This document shows positions 9,701 through 18,030 of a stretch of 64,000 bases of DNA, piece after piece. The position numbers and the translations under genes were made by a program. Numbering within the stretch: the first letter of the stretch is position 1; each line of letters begins with the position of its first letter. Below the pieces are notes generated by a model. The model worked only from the letters and a program-made list of their open reading frames with translations. It did not search any database and was not told the origin of the DNA. Source of the stretch: Neiella litorisoli (GTDB lineage Bacteria > Pseudomonadota > Gammaproteobacteria > Enterobacterales > Neiellaceae); NCBI RefSeq assembly GCF_014773395.1, contig NZ_JACXAF010000020.1:25280-89279 (forward strand). Direction: 5' to 3'.

Positions 9701-12700
9701 GGTAATGGTTGCCACCACTTCAATGGTTTCGCCATCGGCTGGCGCGGCGTATTCAAAATCAATCGAGCCGGCATCAATTTGGGTCTGGCTTAAGACAATT
9801 GGCGTCTGACCGGTGACGTTTAAGGTATCACCTGCAACAGCTTCAGCTGGCAGGGTCACCGTCACTCCGACAGTACCGTTTAATTCGGCATTGCTGATGG
9901 TACCATCGTTGTTGGTGTCTTCGGTGATGGTCACGGTTGGCGCACCGGTCGCTGTGGTATCACCAATCACGGCAGAGTCCGAGCCCTCAGCCGATTCATT
10001 CCCGGCTTGGTCGGTAACAGTCGCCACCACTTCAATGGTCTCGCCATCGGCTGGAGCGGCATATTCAAAATCAATCGAGCCGGCATCAATTTGGGTTTGC
10101 GACAGCACGATTGGCGTCTGACCGGTGACGTTTAAAGTATCGCCGGCAACGGCATCGCTTGGTAGAGTCACCGTCACTCCGACGGTACCGTTTAGCTCGC
10201 TATTACTGATGGTGCCATCGTTGTTGGTGTCTTCTGTGATGGTCACGGTTGGCGCACCGGTCGCAGTGGTATCGCCAATCACGGCAGAGTCAGAGCCCTC
10301 GGCTGATTCGTTACCCGCTTGGTCGGTAACAGTTGCCACCACTTCAATGGTTTCGCCATCCGCTGGGGCAGCGTATTCAAAGTCGATGGAGCCCGCATCA
10401 ATTTGGGTTTGGCTCAAGACAATTGGATCTTGACCGGTCACATTCAGGGTGTCGCCCGCAACCGCATCACCTGGCAGCGCGACGGTGACACCGACAGTAC
10501 CATTGAGCTCGGTATTGCTGATGGTGCCATCGTTATTGGTGTCTTCAGTGATCGTGACTGTTGGCGCACGTGTCGCAGTGGTATCTCCAATCACGGCTGC
10601 ATCACTGCCCTCCGCTGATTCGTTACCCGCTTGGTCGGTGACGGTCGCGACTACTTCAATGGTCTCGCCATCGGCTGGCGCGGCGTATTCAAAATCAATC
10701 GAGCCAGCATCAATCTGAGTCTGGCTCAAAACAATCGCATTTTGGCCGGTGACATTGAGGGTATCGCCCGCAACCGCGTCACTTGGCAGCGAGACGGTCA
10801 CACCGACAGTACCGTTTAACTCGGTGTTGCTAATGGTGCCGTCATTGTTGGTGTCTTCAGTGATAGTCACGGTTGGCGCGCTTGGTGGCGTGGTATCCGC
10901 CGGCGGCTCACCATCATCCAATGCCATTTGCGCAGCATCCGAGCCCTCGGCCGATTCGTTACCCGCTTGATCGGTGACGGTCGCCACCACTTCAATGGTC
11001 TCGCCATCGGCAGGCGCGGCGTATTCAAAATCAATCGAGCCCGCATCGATCTGAGCTTGGCTCAAAACAATCGCATCTTGGCCGGTAACATTGAGGGTGT
11101 CACCCGCAACCGCATCACCCGGCAGCGCGACGGTGACACCGACGGTGCCGTTGAGTTCGCTGCTGCTGATGGTGCCATCATTGTTGGTGTCTTCTGTGAT
11201 AGTCACGGTTGGCGCGCTTGGTGGCGTGGTATCCACTGGCGGCTCACCATCATCCAATGCCATTTGTGCAGAATCTGAGCCCTCGGCCGATTCGTTACCG
11301 GCTTGATCGGTAATAGTCGCCACCACTTCAATGGTTTCGCCATCCGCTGGGGCGGCGTATTCAAAATCAATCGAGCCTGTATCAATTTGGGTTTGCGACA
11401 GCACAATTGGATCTTGACCCGTGACGTTTAAGGTATCGCCGGCAACGGCATCGCCTGGTAGAGCTACCGTCACATCGACAGAGCCATTGAGCTCAGTATT
11501 GCTAATGGTGCCATCGTTATTGGCGTCTTCAGTGATGGTCACGGTTGGTGCACCCGTTGCGGTGGTATCACCAATCACGGCAGAGTCCGAGCCCTCGGCC
11601 GATTTGTTACCGGCTTGATCGGTAATAGTCGCGACCACTTCAATGGTTTCGCCATCGGCAGGCGCGGCGTATTCAAAATCAATCGAGCCCGCATCAATTT
11701 GGGTTTGGCTTAAGACGATTGGATCTTGACCGGTCACATTCAGGGTGTCACCCGCAACCGCATCACTTGGCAATGCTACCGTCACACCCACAGTACCGTT
11801 TAACTCGGCGTTGCTGATGGTGCCATCGTTGTTGGTATCTTCAGTGATGGTCACGGTTGGCGCACCGGTCGCAGTGGTATCGCCAATCACAGCAGAGTCC
11901 GAGCCCTCGACCGATTCGTTACCGGCTTGGTCGGTAACAGTTGCCACCACTTCAATGGTCTCGCCATCGGCAGGCGCGGCGTATTCAAAGTCAATTGAGC
12001 CCGCATCAATCTGGGTCTGGCTTAAGACTATTGGAGCTTGACCGGTCACATTGAGGGTATCACCCGCAACCGCGTCACCCGGCAGCGCGACGGTGACACC
12101 GACGGTGCCGTTGAGTTCGCTGCTGCTGATGGTACCATCATTGTTGGTGTCTTCAGTGATGGTAACTGTTGGTGCGCCCGTCGCAGTGGTATCACCAATG
12201 ACCGCGGAATCACTACCTTCGGCTGATTCGTTACCCGCTTGATCGGTAACCGTCGCAACCACTTCAATGGTTTCGCCATCGGCTGGCGCGGCGTATTCAA
12301 AGTCAATGGAGCCCGCATCAATCTGGGTTTGGCTTAAGACAATTGGATCTTGACCGGTCACATTCAGGGTGTCGCCCGCAACCGCATCACCTGGCAGCGC
12401 GACGGTGACACCGACAGTACCATTGAGCTCGGTATTGCTGATGGTACCGTCATTGTTGGTGTCTTCGGTGATGGTCACGGTTGGCGCACCGGTCGCAGTG
12501 GTATCGCCAATGACCGCTGAATCACTGCCCTCCGCTGATTCGTTACCCGCTTGGTCGGTGACGGTCGCGACTACTTCAATGGTCTCGCCATCGGCTGGGG
12601 CGGCATATTCAAAATCAATCGAGCCAGCATCGATCTGAGCTTGGCTCAAAACAATCGCATCTTGGCCGGTGACATTGAGGGTGTCACCCGCAACGGCATC

Positions 12701-14623
12701 ACCTGATAGCGCAACAGTCACGCCGACGGTACCGTTTAATTCGGCATTGCTAATCGTGCCATCGTTATTGGTGTCTTCAGTGATGGTGACCGTTGGCGCG
12801 CTTGGTGGCGTGGTATCCACCGGCGGCTCACCATCATCCAATGCCATTTGCGCAGAATCAGAGCCCTCGGCCGATTCGTTACCGGCTTGGTCGGTAATAG
12901 TCGCCCCCACTTCAATGGTTTCGCCATCGGCAGGCGCAGCGTATTCAAAATCAATCGAGCCCGCATCAATTTGAGTTTGGCTTAAGACGATTGGCGTTTG
13001 CCCGGTGACGTTTAAGGTATCACCGGCCACAGCGTCCCCCGGTAGCGCAACAGTCACACCGACAGTACCGTTTAATTCGGCATTGCTAATCGTGCCATCG
13101 TTGTTGGTATCTTCAGTGATGGTCACTGTTGGCGCACTTGGTGGCGTGGTATCCACTGGCGGCTCACCATCATCCAATGCCAATTGTGCAGAGTCCGAAC
13201 CCTCGGCCGAGTCATTGGCCGAGCGCTCAGTGACAGTTACCGATGCAGAGACACTAATGGTTTCTCCATTTGCCGGCACCGGAAATTCGAATTCAACAAT
13301 GCCTGCATCAATTTGCGCTTGTGTCAAAACGATGGGATCTTGATCGGTGACGTTCAGTACATCGCCCGCCAGAGCATTGCCCGGTAATTCAACACGGACG
13401 CCTACGGTGCCAGACAATTCACTGCTATCAATTTGGCCATCGTCATTGATGTCTTCGGTAATAGTCACCACCGGCGCATCAATGGTCGGGATCAGTTCGA
13501 AGCCAGTTGTATCGGTTGCAGTATTGCCTTGCCCATCAACGCCTGAAATGGTCGCGGTATAGGTACCATCTGCCAATTCAGCATCATCTGGCACAGTAAA
13601 TTGCCAGCTACCATCGGCATTTGGCGTGACACTGAAGATCTGGCCGTTAATGTCTAGGGTTAAATCGCCACTCGTGTTGGCACTAGTGCCACTTAGCGTC
13701 GGCGTAGAGTCATCGCCGCTGACCGGTTCAATTGTCACCACAGGCAATAGATCGTAGGTCGCAGCGGCACTATCACTTGCAGGGGTGCCATCGGCGCCTT
13801 GTCCAGTCACTGTTGCGGTGAGTTCACCTTCGGCTAAGTCCGCAATGCCACTGACTGCTAACGAAAACGTACCGTCGGCCGCAACAATGCCATCAGCCGA
13901 TAAGGTTGCGCCGGTTGCATCAGTGATCAGTAGTGTCACGGTGCTGCCTACTGCAATATCGGTGACCGAACCTGCAACAACTAAAGTTGCATCATCATCA
14001 CCACCTGCTCCGTCTTGGTTAACGTAAGTTAAATCGGCGTCAGTTATCGTTAGCGTTGGTGCTTCGTCTTCAACGATTAAGCCATTATCGAAACTCAACG
14101 CTTGCACCGTTACTGGTGGGTCAATCGAAGTGTCCAAACCTCTGTTTACATCTTGTTCTTGAGCAGTACGGTCAACATTGGCAGGAGCATTCAAACCACC
14201 ACCAGCATTCACACCGGCAGCAGCAGCTGGTAAATCGGCAGTCGGATCGGCACCATCAAGCAGTGCTTGTTGAATGGCTTCAATATCATCAAGGCCATCG
14301 TTTTGCTCGGCGATTAAATTGGATAAATCGGAAGGTTGGCCGTCATCGGCAGTTTGTAGCGAAGCGTCAGAGTCAGTCGAGGGCGGAACAATCGCATTGA
14401 TCGGCTGTAATACGGGCCCAACTAGGGATGTTACTTGGCCATCTGCCGATTGAACTTCGACCGATGCTCCTTTCGCAATCAGTAACACTGCATCTGCGGG
14501 AATTGGCTGCCCTGCGACAAGCGCGACCTCTTCACCACTGGCCAGCTGAACACTGACATCACCTTGAATTTTGTTAACAACGAGAGACTGTTGCGATTCG
14601 TTTGCCGATAGATACTCGTTCAC
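6710..14623 (-). CDS. Giant LapA/BpfA-like repetitive biofilm adhesin
   Basis: About 2637 residues. I chose the GTG at 14623 because AGGAG (14632-14636) sits eight bases upstream; the longer in-frame TTG at 14656 has no comparable site. The N-terminus (about 1-145) is a LapA-type retention module with a LapG-type cleavage motif PAAAAG preceded by DPTADL. A few diverse Ig-like domains follow. Then come 18 tandem Ig-like units of about 104 residues: one divergent and 17 near-identical, each beginning APTVTITED. The C-terminal about 400 residues are non-repetitive and include a cadherin/VCBS-like segment (NDTDPDGDNLAIVSV). I see no run of GGxGxD RTX nonapeptides, unlike many relatives. The N-terminus would stay plugged in the TolC-like pore until LapG cuts it. 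First gene of the operon adhesin-tolC-ompA-lapG-lapD. Confidence 0.93.
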   Translation of the reverse strand: MNEYLSANESQQSLVVNKIQGDVSVQLASGEEVALVAGQPIPADAVLLIAKGASVEVQSADGQVTSLVGPVLQPINAIVPPSTDSDASLQTADDGQPSDLSNLIAEQNDGLDDIEAIQQALLDGADPTADLPAAAAGVNAGGGLNAPANVDRTAQEQDVNRGLDTSIDPPVTVQALSFDNGLIVEDEAPTLTITDADLTYVNQDGAGGDDDATLVVAGSVTDIAVGSTVTLLITDATGATLSADGIVAADGTFSLAVSGIADLAEGELTATVTGQGADGTPASDSAAATYDLLPVVTIEPVSGDDSTPTLSGTSANTSGDLTLDINGQIFSVTPNADGSWQFTVPDDAELADGTYTATISGVDGQGNTATDTTGFELIPTIDAPVVTITEDINDDGQIDSSELSGTVGVRVELPGNALAGDVLNVTDQDPIVLTQAQIDAGIVEFEFPVPANGETISVSASVTVTERSANDSAEGSDSAQLALDDGEPPVDTTPPSAPTVTITEDTNNDGTISNAELNGTVGVTVALPGDAVAGDTLNVTGQTPIVLSQTQIDAGSIDFEYAAPADGETIEVGATITDQAGNESAEGSDSAQMALDDGEPPVDTTPPSAPTVTITEDTNNDGTISNAELNGTVGVTVALSGDAVAGDTLNVTGQDAIVLSQAQIDAGSIDFEYAAPADGETIEVVATVTDQAGNESAEGSDSAVIGDTTATGAPTVTITEDTNNDGTISNTELNGTVGVTVALPGDAVAGDTLNVTGQDPIVLSQTQIDAGSIDFEYAAPADGETIEVVATVTDQAGNESAEGSDSAVIGDTTATGAPTVTITEDTNNDGTISSSELNGTVGVTVALPGDAVAGDTLNVTGQAPIVLSQTQIDAGSIDFEYAAPADGETIEVVATVTDQAGNESVEGSDSAVIGDTTATGAPTVTITEDTNNDGTISNAELNGTVGVTVALPSDAVAGDTLNVTGQDPIVLSQTQIDAGSIDFEYAAPADGETIEVVATITDQAGNKSAEGSDSAVIGDTTATGAPTVTITEDANNDGTISNTELNGSVDVTVALPGDAVAGDTLNVTGQDPIVLSQTQIDTGSIDFEYAAPADGETIEVVATITDQAGNESAEGSDSAQMALDDGEPPVDTTPPSAPTVTITEDTNNDGTISSSELNGTVGVTVALPGDAVAGDTLNVTGQDAIVLSQAQIDAGSIDFEYAAPADGETIEVVATVTDQAGNESAEGSDAAQMALDDGEPPADTTPPSAPTVTITEDTNNDGTISNTELNGTVGVTVSLPSDAVAGDTLNVTGQNAIVLSQTQIDAGSIDFEYAAPADGETIEVVATVTDQAGNESAEGSDAAVIGDTTATRAPTVTITEDTNNDGTISNTELNGTVGVTVALPGDAVAGDTLNVTGQDPIVLSQTQIDAGSIDFEYAAPADGETIEVVATVTDQAGNESAEGSDSAVIGDTTATGAPTVTITEDTNNDGTISNSELNGTVGVTVTLPSDAVAGDTLNVTGQTPIVLSQTQIDAGSIDFEYAAPADGETIEVVATVTDQAGNESAEGSDSAVIGDTTATGAPTVTITEDTNNDGTISNAELNGTVGVTVTLPAEAVAGDTLNVTGQTPIVLSQTQIDAGSIDFEYAAPADGETIEVVATITDQAGNESAEGIDSAVIGDTTATGAPTVTITEDTNNDGTISNAELNGTVGVTVALPSGAVAGDTLNVTGQDAIILSQAQIDAGSIDFEYAAPADGESIEVVATITDQVGNESAEGSDSAVIGDTTATGAPTVTITEDTNNDGTISNAELNGTVGVTVALPAEAVAGDTLNVTGQTPIVLSQTQIDAGSIDFEYAAPADGETIEVVATITDQAGNESAEGSDSAVIGDTTATGAPTVTITEDANNDGTISNTELNGTVGVTVSLPSGAVAGDTLNVTGQTPIVLSQTQIDAGSIDFEYAAPADGETIEVVATVTDQAGNESAEGSDSAVIGDTTATVAPTVTITEDTNNDGTISNSELNGTVGVTVSLPSGAVVGDTLNVTGQTPIVLSQTQIDAGSIDFEYAAPADGETIEVVATVTDQAGNESAEGSDSAVIGDTTATGAPTVTITEDTNNDGTISNSELNGTVGVTVTLPAEAVAGDTLNVTGQTPIVLSQTQIDAGSIDFEYAAPADGETIEVVATVTDQAGNESAEGSDSAVIGDTTATGAPTVTITEDTNNDGTISNSELNGTVGVTVTLPAEAVAGDTLNVTGQTPIVLSQTQIDAGSIDFEYAAPADGETIEVVATVTDQAGNESAEGSDSATVQLVSGSAPTANADTDAVVETVALGWSTATSWKAAVREGIVSVESGIEGVSATAYFSGASLGVQTEGDTYGESGNEGQLQHRSSNYADSSEAGTSEAIVIKLDGLTTEASFRYTNLYPQDNSQNYVETGKWIALRDGKVVAEDTFSSNKHYGSETINTNGILFDEVRFEAVDYSNRLLNDGSDSSDYYLQSFEADVYKGDLITGENDVLTIASDTLLANDTDPDGDNLAIVSVAATSSSGATKGNVSFDPATGKVSYDPADAFDDLDAGETATDTFTYTITDGNGNEHSAEVTVTIVGQTGVEPQVRASLFNELLEQPNELDDLLPGGDGNQVGNSGDGSPQGEIKAPEEIKVDLDL
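7790..13480 (-). repeat. Tandem 312-bp repeats (about 18 units) encoding Ig-like domains
   Basis: The core unit is 312 bp (104 codons) long; recurring landmarks are spaced at exactly 312 bp over much of 7.9-10.4 kb. I count 18 units, the first one (nearest the N-terminus) clearly diverged. Two linker types join them: a short VIGDTTATG type and a longer type containing DDGEPPVDTTPPS, found between units 1-4 and around units 7-9. The two units at the C-terminal end are almost identical at DNA level. Such arrays commonly change copy number by recombination. Confidence 0.95.
14213..14230 (-). other. Predicted LapG cleavage motif in the adhesin (PAAAAG)
   Basis: These codons read Pro-Ala-Ala-Ala-Ala-Gly on the minus strand, at residues about 132-137 of the adhesin, within the context DPTADLPAAAAG. 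LapA-type adhesins are cut by LapG within a (T/P)AAG sequence preceded by a similar acidic, helical segment. The match to the family motif is seen directly; that this is the cut site is inferred. Confidence 0.75.
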
Positions 14624-14750
14624 TTCACTATCTCCTGACTTCAACCACTCAAACAACGACTACTGGCACAGGCACGCCCTACAGCAGACTTGGAATGAGC
14701 CCAATGTATCGACTTTACTGCATTCGGGGAGCAAAGTTAAAAGAATCTTG

Positions 14751-14773
14751 TCACAAGTCATTTACACTTGTGA
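14751..14773. promoter_or_regulatory. Operator-like perfect inverted repeat upstream of the adhesin
   Basis: TCACAAGT and ACTTGTGA form a perfect 8-bp inverted repeat separated by seven bases, about 130 bp upstream of the adhesin GTG and within the 165-bp gap to the upstream gene. There is no T-run after it, so it is unlikely to be a terminator. A weak promoter candidate follows on the minus strand (TTAACT, 17-bp spacer, TAAAGT). The geometry fits a dimeric regulator site; the regulator is unknown. Confidence 0.45.
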
Positions 14774-14821
14774 TCAATGTTTCATCAATGATTCGCTACT
14801 GGTGCTGAAATACCATGGTCA

Positions 14822-16258
14822 TCAGGGGCGGGCATGGGACTGAAAGAAATGACTGAGCTGCTCTTGCAATACGTTGAGGCGGACCGGTTTTTCAATGAAG
14901 CCGTTCATTCCTGCTTGTTCAACCTGACTACCACGATCGCCATAACTGCAGCCGGTTAATGCCAAAATAGGCACCGCCAGTCCGCGCTCCCGCAGCCGAC
15001 GGCTAACTTCTTCGCCATTCATGTCGGGCATTTCCAAGTCCATCAACACTAAATCGACATCATCGAGGTGCTCACACGACAAGGCTTGAATACCGCTCTC
15101 AACAACACTGGTCTGAAACCCGAGATTGACCAACATCAACTGCGTGATCATCTGGCTTGACTCACAATCGTCAACCAACAACACATGAGGCGCACTATTG
15201 GTTTCAGCTGTTGCCGTTTGGGTCGACTCCACTTCAATACGTTGCGCTCGGCTCGACACTTGCTGGATCTGCTGACTGAGTTGCCGGTCTTGATATTTGC
15301 GCAAGGAAATATTTTTGGCGGTACCGCGATACCCAAGAAAGACACCTTGTTCCGAGAAGAACGCTTCGCCGTTGATTCGAACCCACAAAGGACTGCGTTT
15401 TGGTAAAGCGAGTTCAAATTCGAAATCACTAATCGGCTGACGTTCCTGAAACGTGCGGGTTACAGCAAACCATTTATTGAGCTTTTGACTTTCCGCTTCA
15501 GTACGCACTTCCATGATGGTGCGGCCAAACAAATTCTTGCCTAAGTCAGGTAATTCATCGCCCTGTAACTTGGAGGTATATGAGAATCGAAACGCCGCAT
15601 CGACCTCCCAAAACCAATCTGATGATGAGCGAGCAAAAGAAGACAGACGTTTTTGCGATTCCCTTAACTCAGCCGTTCGTTTGGCAACGACATCGCGAAG
15701 CTTTAAATCAAATTCTAAATTCTGCAACCGTTGTTCGACCATGGGTTTCAAGCGTCGAATCGATTCGCGTTGATGAGGACTAAAGACCTTTTCCTGCTGA
15801 TGCAGCAGCACCACTAGGCAATTCCCCGTTTGGCTTTCGAGGCCAAACAATAATGCCGAGCCAGCAAGGTTGGTAATGGCCGGTTCTTGTTCTGAGAATT
15901 CTGCCACTTGTAAAGGGCGGAACAAGGCGGTCACTTCGCCACCCGCTACCCGTTCGAACAGATCACCAGTTCGCCACACCGAAGTGGCCAACAAATTGTT
16001 TGAAGCATAACTCGGCACCCACAATGAAGCGCCATGCTTGGCTCGCTCAAGCACGACGGTTTCCTGATGGCCGACAATGACTTGCAACCCTTGAATTAAA
16101 CTTTCGATGACTTCCAGTCGACTCTGAGCGGAGCCGATAATTTGAATGATATCGAGCAACACCGCCGCATCCATTTCGCGCTGTTGCACTTGCTCGTTGT
16201 TGCGCAGCAAATCCAACAGTTTTTCTTGTAATCGCTCATTATCGATATCAGAAAACAT
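14822..16258 (-). CDS. GAF-PAS-receiver signalling protein without a kinase domain
   Basis: 478 residues. An N-terminal coiled coil and GAF-like domain (about 10-190) are followed by a helical linker, a PAS domain (about 205-320) and a C-terminal receiver domain (about 357-475). The receiver has Asp363/364 (LLVDDCESS), phospho-acceptor Asp407 (VLMDLEMPD), Thr in LALTG and Lys in EKPVR. No HisKA or HATPase domain is present between PAS and receiver and no frameshift is evident. It must therefore receive phosphate from elsewhere, plausibly via the Hpt protein encoded two genes upstream. GGGAG lies seven bases before the ATG. It is two bases downstream of the FIST gene and is the last gene of a three-gene operon. 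Confidence 0.85.
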   Translation of the reverse strand: MFSDIDNERLQEKLLDLLRNNEQVQQREMDAAVLLDIIQIIGSAQSRLEVIESLIQGLQVIVGHQETVVLERAKHGASLWVPSYASNNLLATSVWRTGDLFERVAGGEVTALFRPLQVAEFSEQEPAITNLAGSALLFGLESQTGNCLVVLLHQQEKVFSPHQRESIRRLKPMVEQRLQNLEFDLKLRDVVAKRTAELRESQKRLSSFARSSSDWFWEVDAAFRFSYTSKLQGDELPDLGKNLFGRTIMEVRTEAESQKLNKWFAVTRTFQERQPISDFEFELALPKRSPLWVRINGEAFFSEQGVFLGYRGTAKNISLRKYQDRQLSQQIQQVSSRAQRIEVESTQTATAETNSAPHVLLVDDCESSQMITQLMLVNLGFQTSVVESGIQALSCEHLDDVDLVLMDLEMPDMNGEEVSRRLRERGLAVPILALTGCSYGDRGSQVEQAGMNGFIEKPVRLNVLQEQLSHFFQSHARP

Positions 16259-16260
16259 AG

Positions 16261-17481
16261 CTAATCTCCCGCGGTGTAAAACACCAAGGCTGCAATCATC
16301 AGGTTGCCATGAATATTCTTAGACTCAAGCAAAGGGCCCTGCTCGCCATAGGTAAATAAAGTGATAAATGGCGTGTCACTGCCAAGCTCACCAGCCATCG
16401 AACGGTGAACCTCGTCTAAATCACTTGCCACCACCTGCTTACAGCAGGCGCAATAAACCACCAACGCACCAGCGGCCTGGCCGCCCAAGCGCCCTTCTGG
16501 CGTCATTTGCTTGGCGCTGGCCAGCACTCGTTTGCTGCGCCCGCGCAAACTTTGCTCGGTGCCTCGCATCAAGTAAATCGGTTCACCCGTGCTAAACGTT
16601 GCCAGGAACTCAATGCTTTGATCAATCACTTGAACAGGCAACGCCAGCGAGAACACGGGCATATTTTGATGCTCACCAATCACTCGACCCACGGGAATTT
16701 GAGTCCAGCACTGCTGTTCGATGGCTTGTTGAATCGGCAAGCCAACGGCATGTTGATAAACTTGCAGGGCCGGTCGCCCGTCAATTTCCTGAACGAGCCG
16801 GCCTTCGGCTTTGGTCACCGTGCCAAGCGGTTTTTCCATCGCGCAGCCAGAATGGAACGAATAGCCAATTCGGCCCGACGGGAACAATACTGCCAATGCC
16901 AGCCCTGCCGATGAGCTTTGGCTGGCGCCAAACACGCTAAATGCGCCATTGCCCAAGTTGGGCGCCGCCGCGCCACCGATTACCGGCACCGATCCGCCAA
17001 GCTCTTGCTCTAACGCGGCTAAGATCTGTTCTTCATGTCCCGGCGTCGAGTGCATCCAAATTAGCGCAGGTAGCTCTCCGCAACGATTTGCGGCATTCAA
17101 TGCATCATCCAATGCCTGTTTCGCCACTTGTTCGGGATCGCTGTTGGTAAAAGTTTGCAGTGCCACACCGTAGCTACCGTTGGGGTCATTTAACAGCCAT
17201 GCGGCAAAGCTCGCACCAGATTCAGCCACACAGTGACCTTGATCAGACAGTACGCCACCAAAACTACTGCAACCAACAATCGTCGCTTCCGGGTAGTGCT
17301 GCTGCAGCAGCTCCGCGCAGCGATTAAAATGCTCTGCAGGCGAGCCGGCAATCACGATAAAATCGGCTGCTTCGTCAGCGAGTAAGGTCACCACTTCTGT
17401 CACTGCCAAATGAGCCACTGAGAGGGCGCTTTGAGCGGTCTTAATATGCATGCGATTCCGTTGCATTACAGTCAATTCCAT
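16261..17481 (-). CDS. FIST-domain sensor protein (NosP/VpsV-like)
   Basis: 406 residues with an N-terminal FIST domain (about 40-230, including GCSSFGG and GGAAAPN) and a FIST-C domain (about 240-390). FIST proteins are cytoplasmic sensory modules. Pseudomonas NosP binds haem and nitric oxide and acts on a hybrid kinase that controls biofilm dispersal, and Vibrio VpsV accompanies the hybrid kinase VpsS. Here the neighbours are an Hpt protein (stop-start overlap TAATG at 17479-17483) and a GAF-PAS-receiver protein two bases downstream, giving a compact operon. The ligand cannot be read from sequence; haem/NO sensing is an inference from the family. Confidence 0.87.
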   Translation of the reverse strand: MELTVMQRNRMHIKTAQSALSVAHLAVTEVVTLLADEAADFIVIAGSPAEHFNRCAELLQQHYPEATIVGCSSFGGVLSDQGHCVAESGASFAAWLLNDPNGSYGVALQTFTNSDPEQVAKQALDDALNAANRCGELPALIWMHSTPGHEEQILAALEQELGGSVPVIGGAAAPNLGNGAFSVFGASQSSSAGLALAVLFPSGRIGYSFHSGCAMEKPLGTVTKAEGRLVQEIDGRPALQVYQHAVGLPIQQAIEQQCWTQIPVGRVIGEHQNMPVFSLALPVQVIDQSIEFLATFSTGEPIYLMRGTEQSLRGRSKRVLASAKQMTPEGRLGGQAAGALVVYCACCKQVVASDLDEVHRSMAGELGSDTPFITLFTYGEQGPLLESKNIHGNLMIAALVFYTAGD

Positions 17482-17813
17482 TAATTCAATAAACTTCTGA
17501 GGACAATAAGAGTATTGCGATAAAGGCGCTGCAAGGGAGCCAAATCAACGGCACTGTGGGGACAGTCTTTTAGTTGTTGATCCAGCATACTGGCTTGCTG
17601 TGCGAGAGCGTCAGCACCAATCGCAGCGGCACTGCTCTTGAGGGTATGGCAATAATGTTGAATTTGTTCGGTCTGAATGTGCTCGAGTAGCTCAATGGCA
17701 GCCTCGCCTTCGCGGACGAATGTCGCGATCACTACCGGCAGCATATCGGCACCGACTTGCAGTTTGAGGTGTTCGATGGTGGTTCTGTTCAGCAATTGCG
17801 GTTGCGCATCCAT
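17481..17813 (-). CDS. Histidine phosphotransfer (Hpt) protein
   Basis: 110 residues, a stand-alone Hpt domain. The phospho-acceptor is His56 in the motif HTLKSSAAAIGA, which fits the HxLKSSAxxxGA family pattern closely. It should shuttle phosphate between a hybrid histidine kinase and a receiver domain, the obvious local partner being the receiver of the 478-residue protein downstream. It is the first gene of the operon, with a one-base overlap to the FIST gene (TAATG). No kinase gene lies nearby, so the phosphate donor must be encoded elsewhere. Confidence 0.9.
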   Translation of the reverse strand: MDAQPQLLNRTTIEHLKLQVGADMLPVVIATFVREGEAAIELLEHIQTEQIQHYCHTLKSSAAAIGADALAQQASMLDQQLKDCPHSAVDLAPLQRLYRNTLIVLRSLLN

Positions 17814-18030
17814 TGCAGCAATTTAATCCTCGTCATAGCTAACCTGCCAGATACTACCGCGATTTTTCGGGTGAAGGGAGGCTTAACACAACGTAAACAC
17901 CACAATCTTGAAAAAAAATTGGCTTTAGAGCATTGGTTGTATCAATCCGTACCAGTTAGTTCTTGAAAATTCATCAACGGAACCACATGTTACAAGCTGA
18001 GACACATTACCCACATAGTGAATAGATTCC

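Noticed and set aside
7790..13480. Regular repeats that might suggest a CRISPR array.
   Set aside because: The period is 312 bp, the repeats are coding and contiguous, and there are no unique spacers.
7941..13562. A ladder of plus-strand open frames of 65-116 codons recurring every 312 bp.
   Set aside because: They are antisense shadows of the adhesin repeats; identical spacing and sequence follow from the repeat unit, and no ribosome-binding sites accompany them.
14822..16258. A frameshifted hybrid histidine kinase that has lost its kinase domain.
   Set aside because: The PAS-to-receiver linker is a continuous short coiled coil, and no kinase remnants appear in other frames.
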